64,000 nucleotides of DNA. It comes from Bacteroidia bacterium. Its GTDB lineage: Bacteria; Bacteroidota; Bacteroidia; B-17B0; Aurantibacillaceae. Within the stretch, counting starts at the first letter, position 1, and each line of letters starts with the position of its first letter. Below are positions 63,976 through 64,000 of this stretch, one piece after another. The notes under the pieces were generated by a model. It saw only the letters and a program-made list of their open reading frames with translations. It ran no database searches and had not been told where the DNA came from. The stretch is taken from positions 1 to 64,000 of the forward strand of contig JAEUTO010000009.1 of NCBI GenBank assembly GCA_016787785.1, in the 5' to 3' direction. A program made the translations under genes and the position numbers.

Positions 63976-64000
63976 AAAATTTAAAACAAAAGATAATGAA

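Noticed and set aside
63996-64000. ATG at the right edge, possible start of another gene
   Set aside because: Only five bases are visible, which is not enough to support a feature.
1-64000. tRNA, rRNA, insertion sequences, prophage, riboswitches
   Set aside because: The intergenic gaps were read on both strands; no cloverleaf, transposase, integrase or recognised aptamer was seen.

Overview
This AT-rich window comes from a member of the Bacteroidota, probably a free-living, Flavobacteriales/Sphingobacteriales-like lineage. The evidence is giant secreted proteins ending in the gliding-motility-associated (type IX secretion, type B) C-terminal domain, gldA, an ECF sigma/FecR/STN locus, PD40-OmpA and M61 proteins, a HisKA_2 kinase, a YfiR/SpoIIE signalling set, and promoter-like TAnnTTTG (-7) boxes. 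I cannot place genus or species. I found no tRNA, rRNA, CRISPR array, transposase, integrase or phage gene, so this looks like core chromosome plus lineage-specific surface genes.

Layout. 1-2598 (-): N-terminal part of a huge secreted cysteine-rich repeat protein that leaves the window. 2767-6751: DUF1415, DUF3817, a V4R-domain histidine kinase and an HtrA protease. 6875-12482 (+): tightly packed run with dapF, two uncharacterised proteins, a GNAT acetyltransferase, a seven-haem cytochrome c with TPR tail, and mltG; then tryptophan 2,3-dioxygenase and gldA. 14639-16595 (-): ECF sigma factor and its membrane partner. 16679-21462 (+): YfiR-like protein, TPR protein, SpoIIE phosphatase and PQQ-type propeller. 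21467-23747 (-): rfbA, polyprenyl synthetase, thioesterase. 23862: DUF1287 protein.

24679-37277 (+) is the most striking part. Three consecutive giant genes (1190, 1235 and 1619 residues) encode secreted proteins with different N-terminal heads, a shared stalk of Ig-like modules and nearly the same C-terminal sorting region. The first head is a glycine-rich domain whose segment order resembles the ALK/LTK receptor glycine-rich domain. The third carries a two-module higher-order repeat with a period of 498-501 bp. Each of the three genes is followed by a clear hairpin terminator.

37349-51335: thyA, a kynurenine-formamidase-like cyclase, a dihaem peroxidase, a run of CPBP protease, M61 peptidase, PD40-OmpA protein and outer-membrane barrel, then asnB, a TM2-like protein, glmM, a cysteine desulfurase and frr. 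51457-59188: cold-shock protein with a possible long leader, a membrane LytTR regulator, a DUF2306-like membrane protein, a DHCW-type cupin, an RND/MMPL exporter and a DUF5916 protein. 59378-63975 (+): ECF sigma, FecR anti-sigma, an STN protein with a 16-residue solenoid instead of a TonB receptor, two small secreted ORFs, and a DUF2807 lipoprotein.

Several starts were moved to internal codons on signal-peptide or promoter grounds. One gene (YfiR-like) has no ATG, GTG or TTG start at all.
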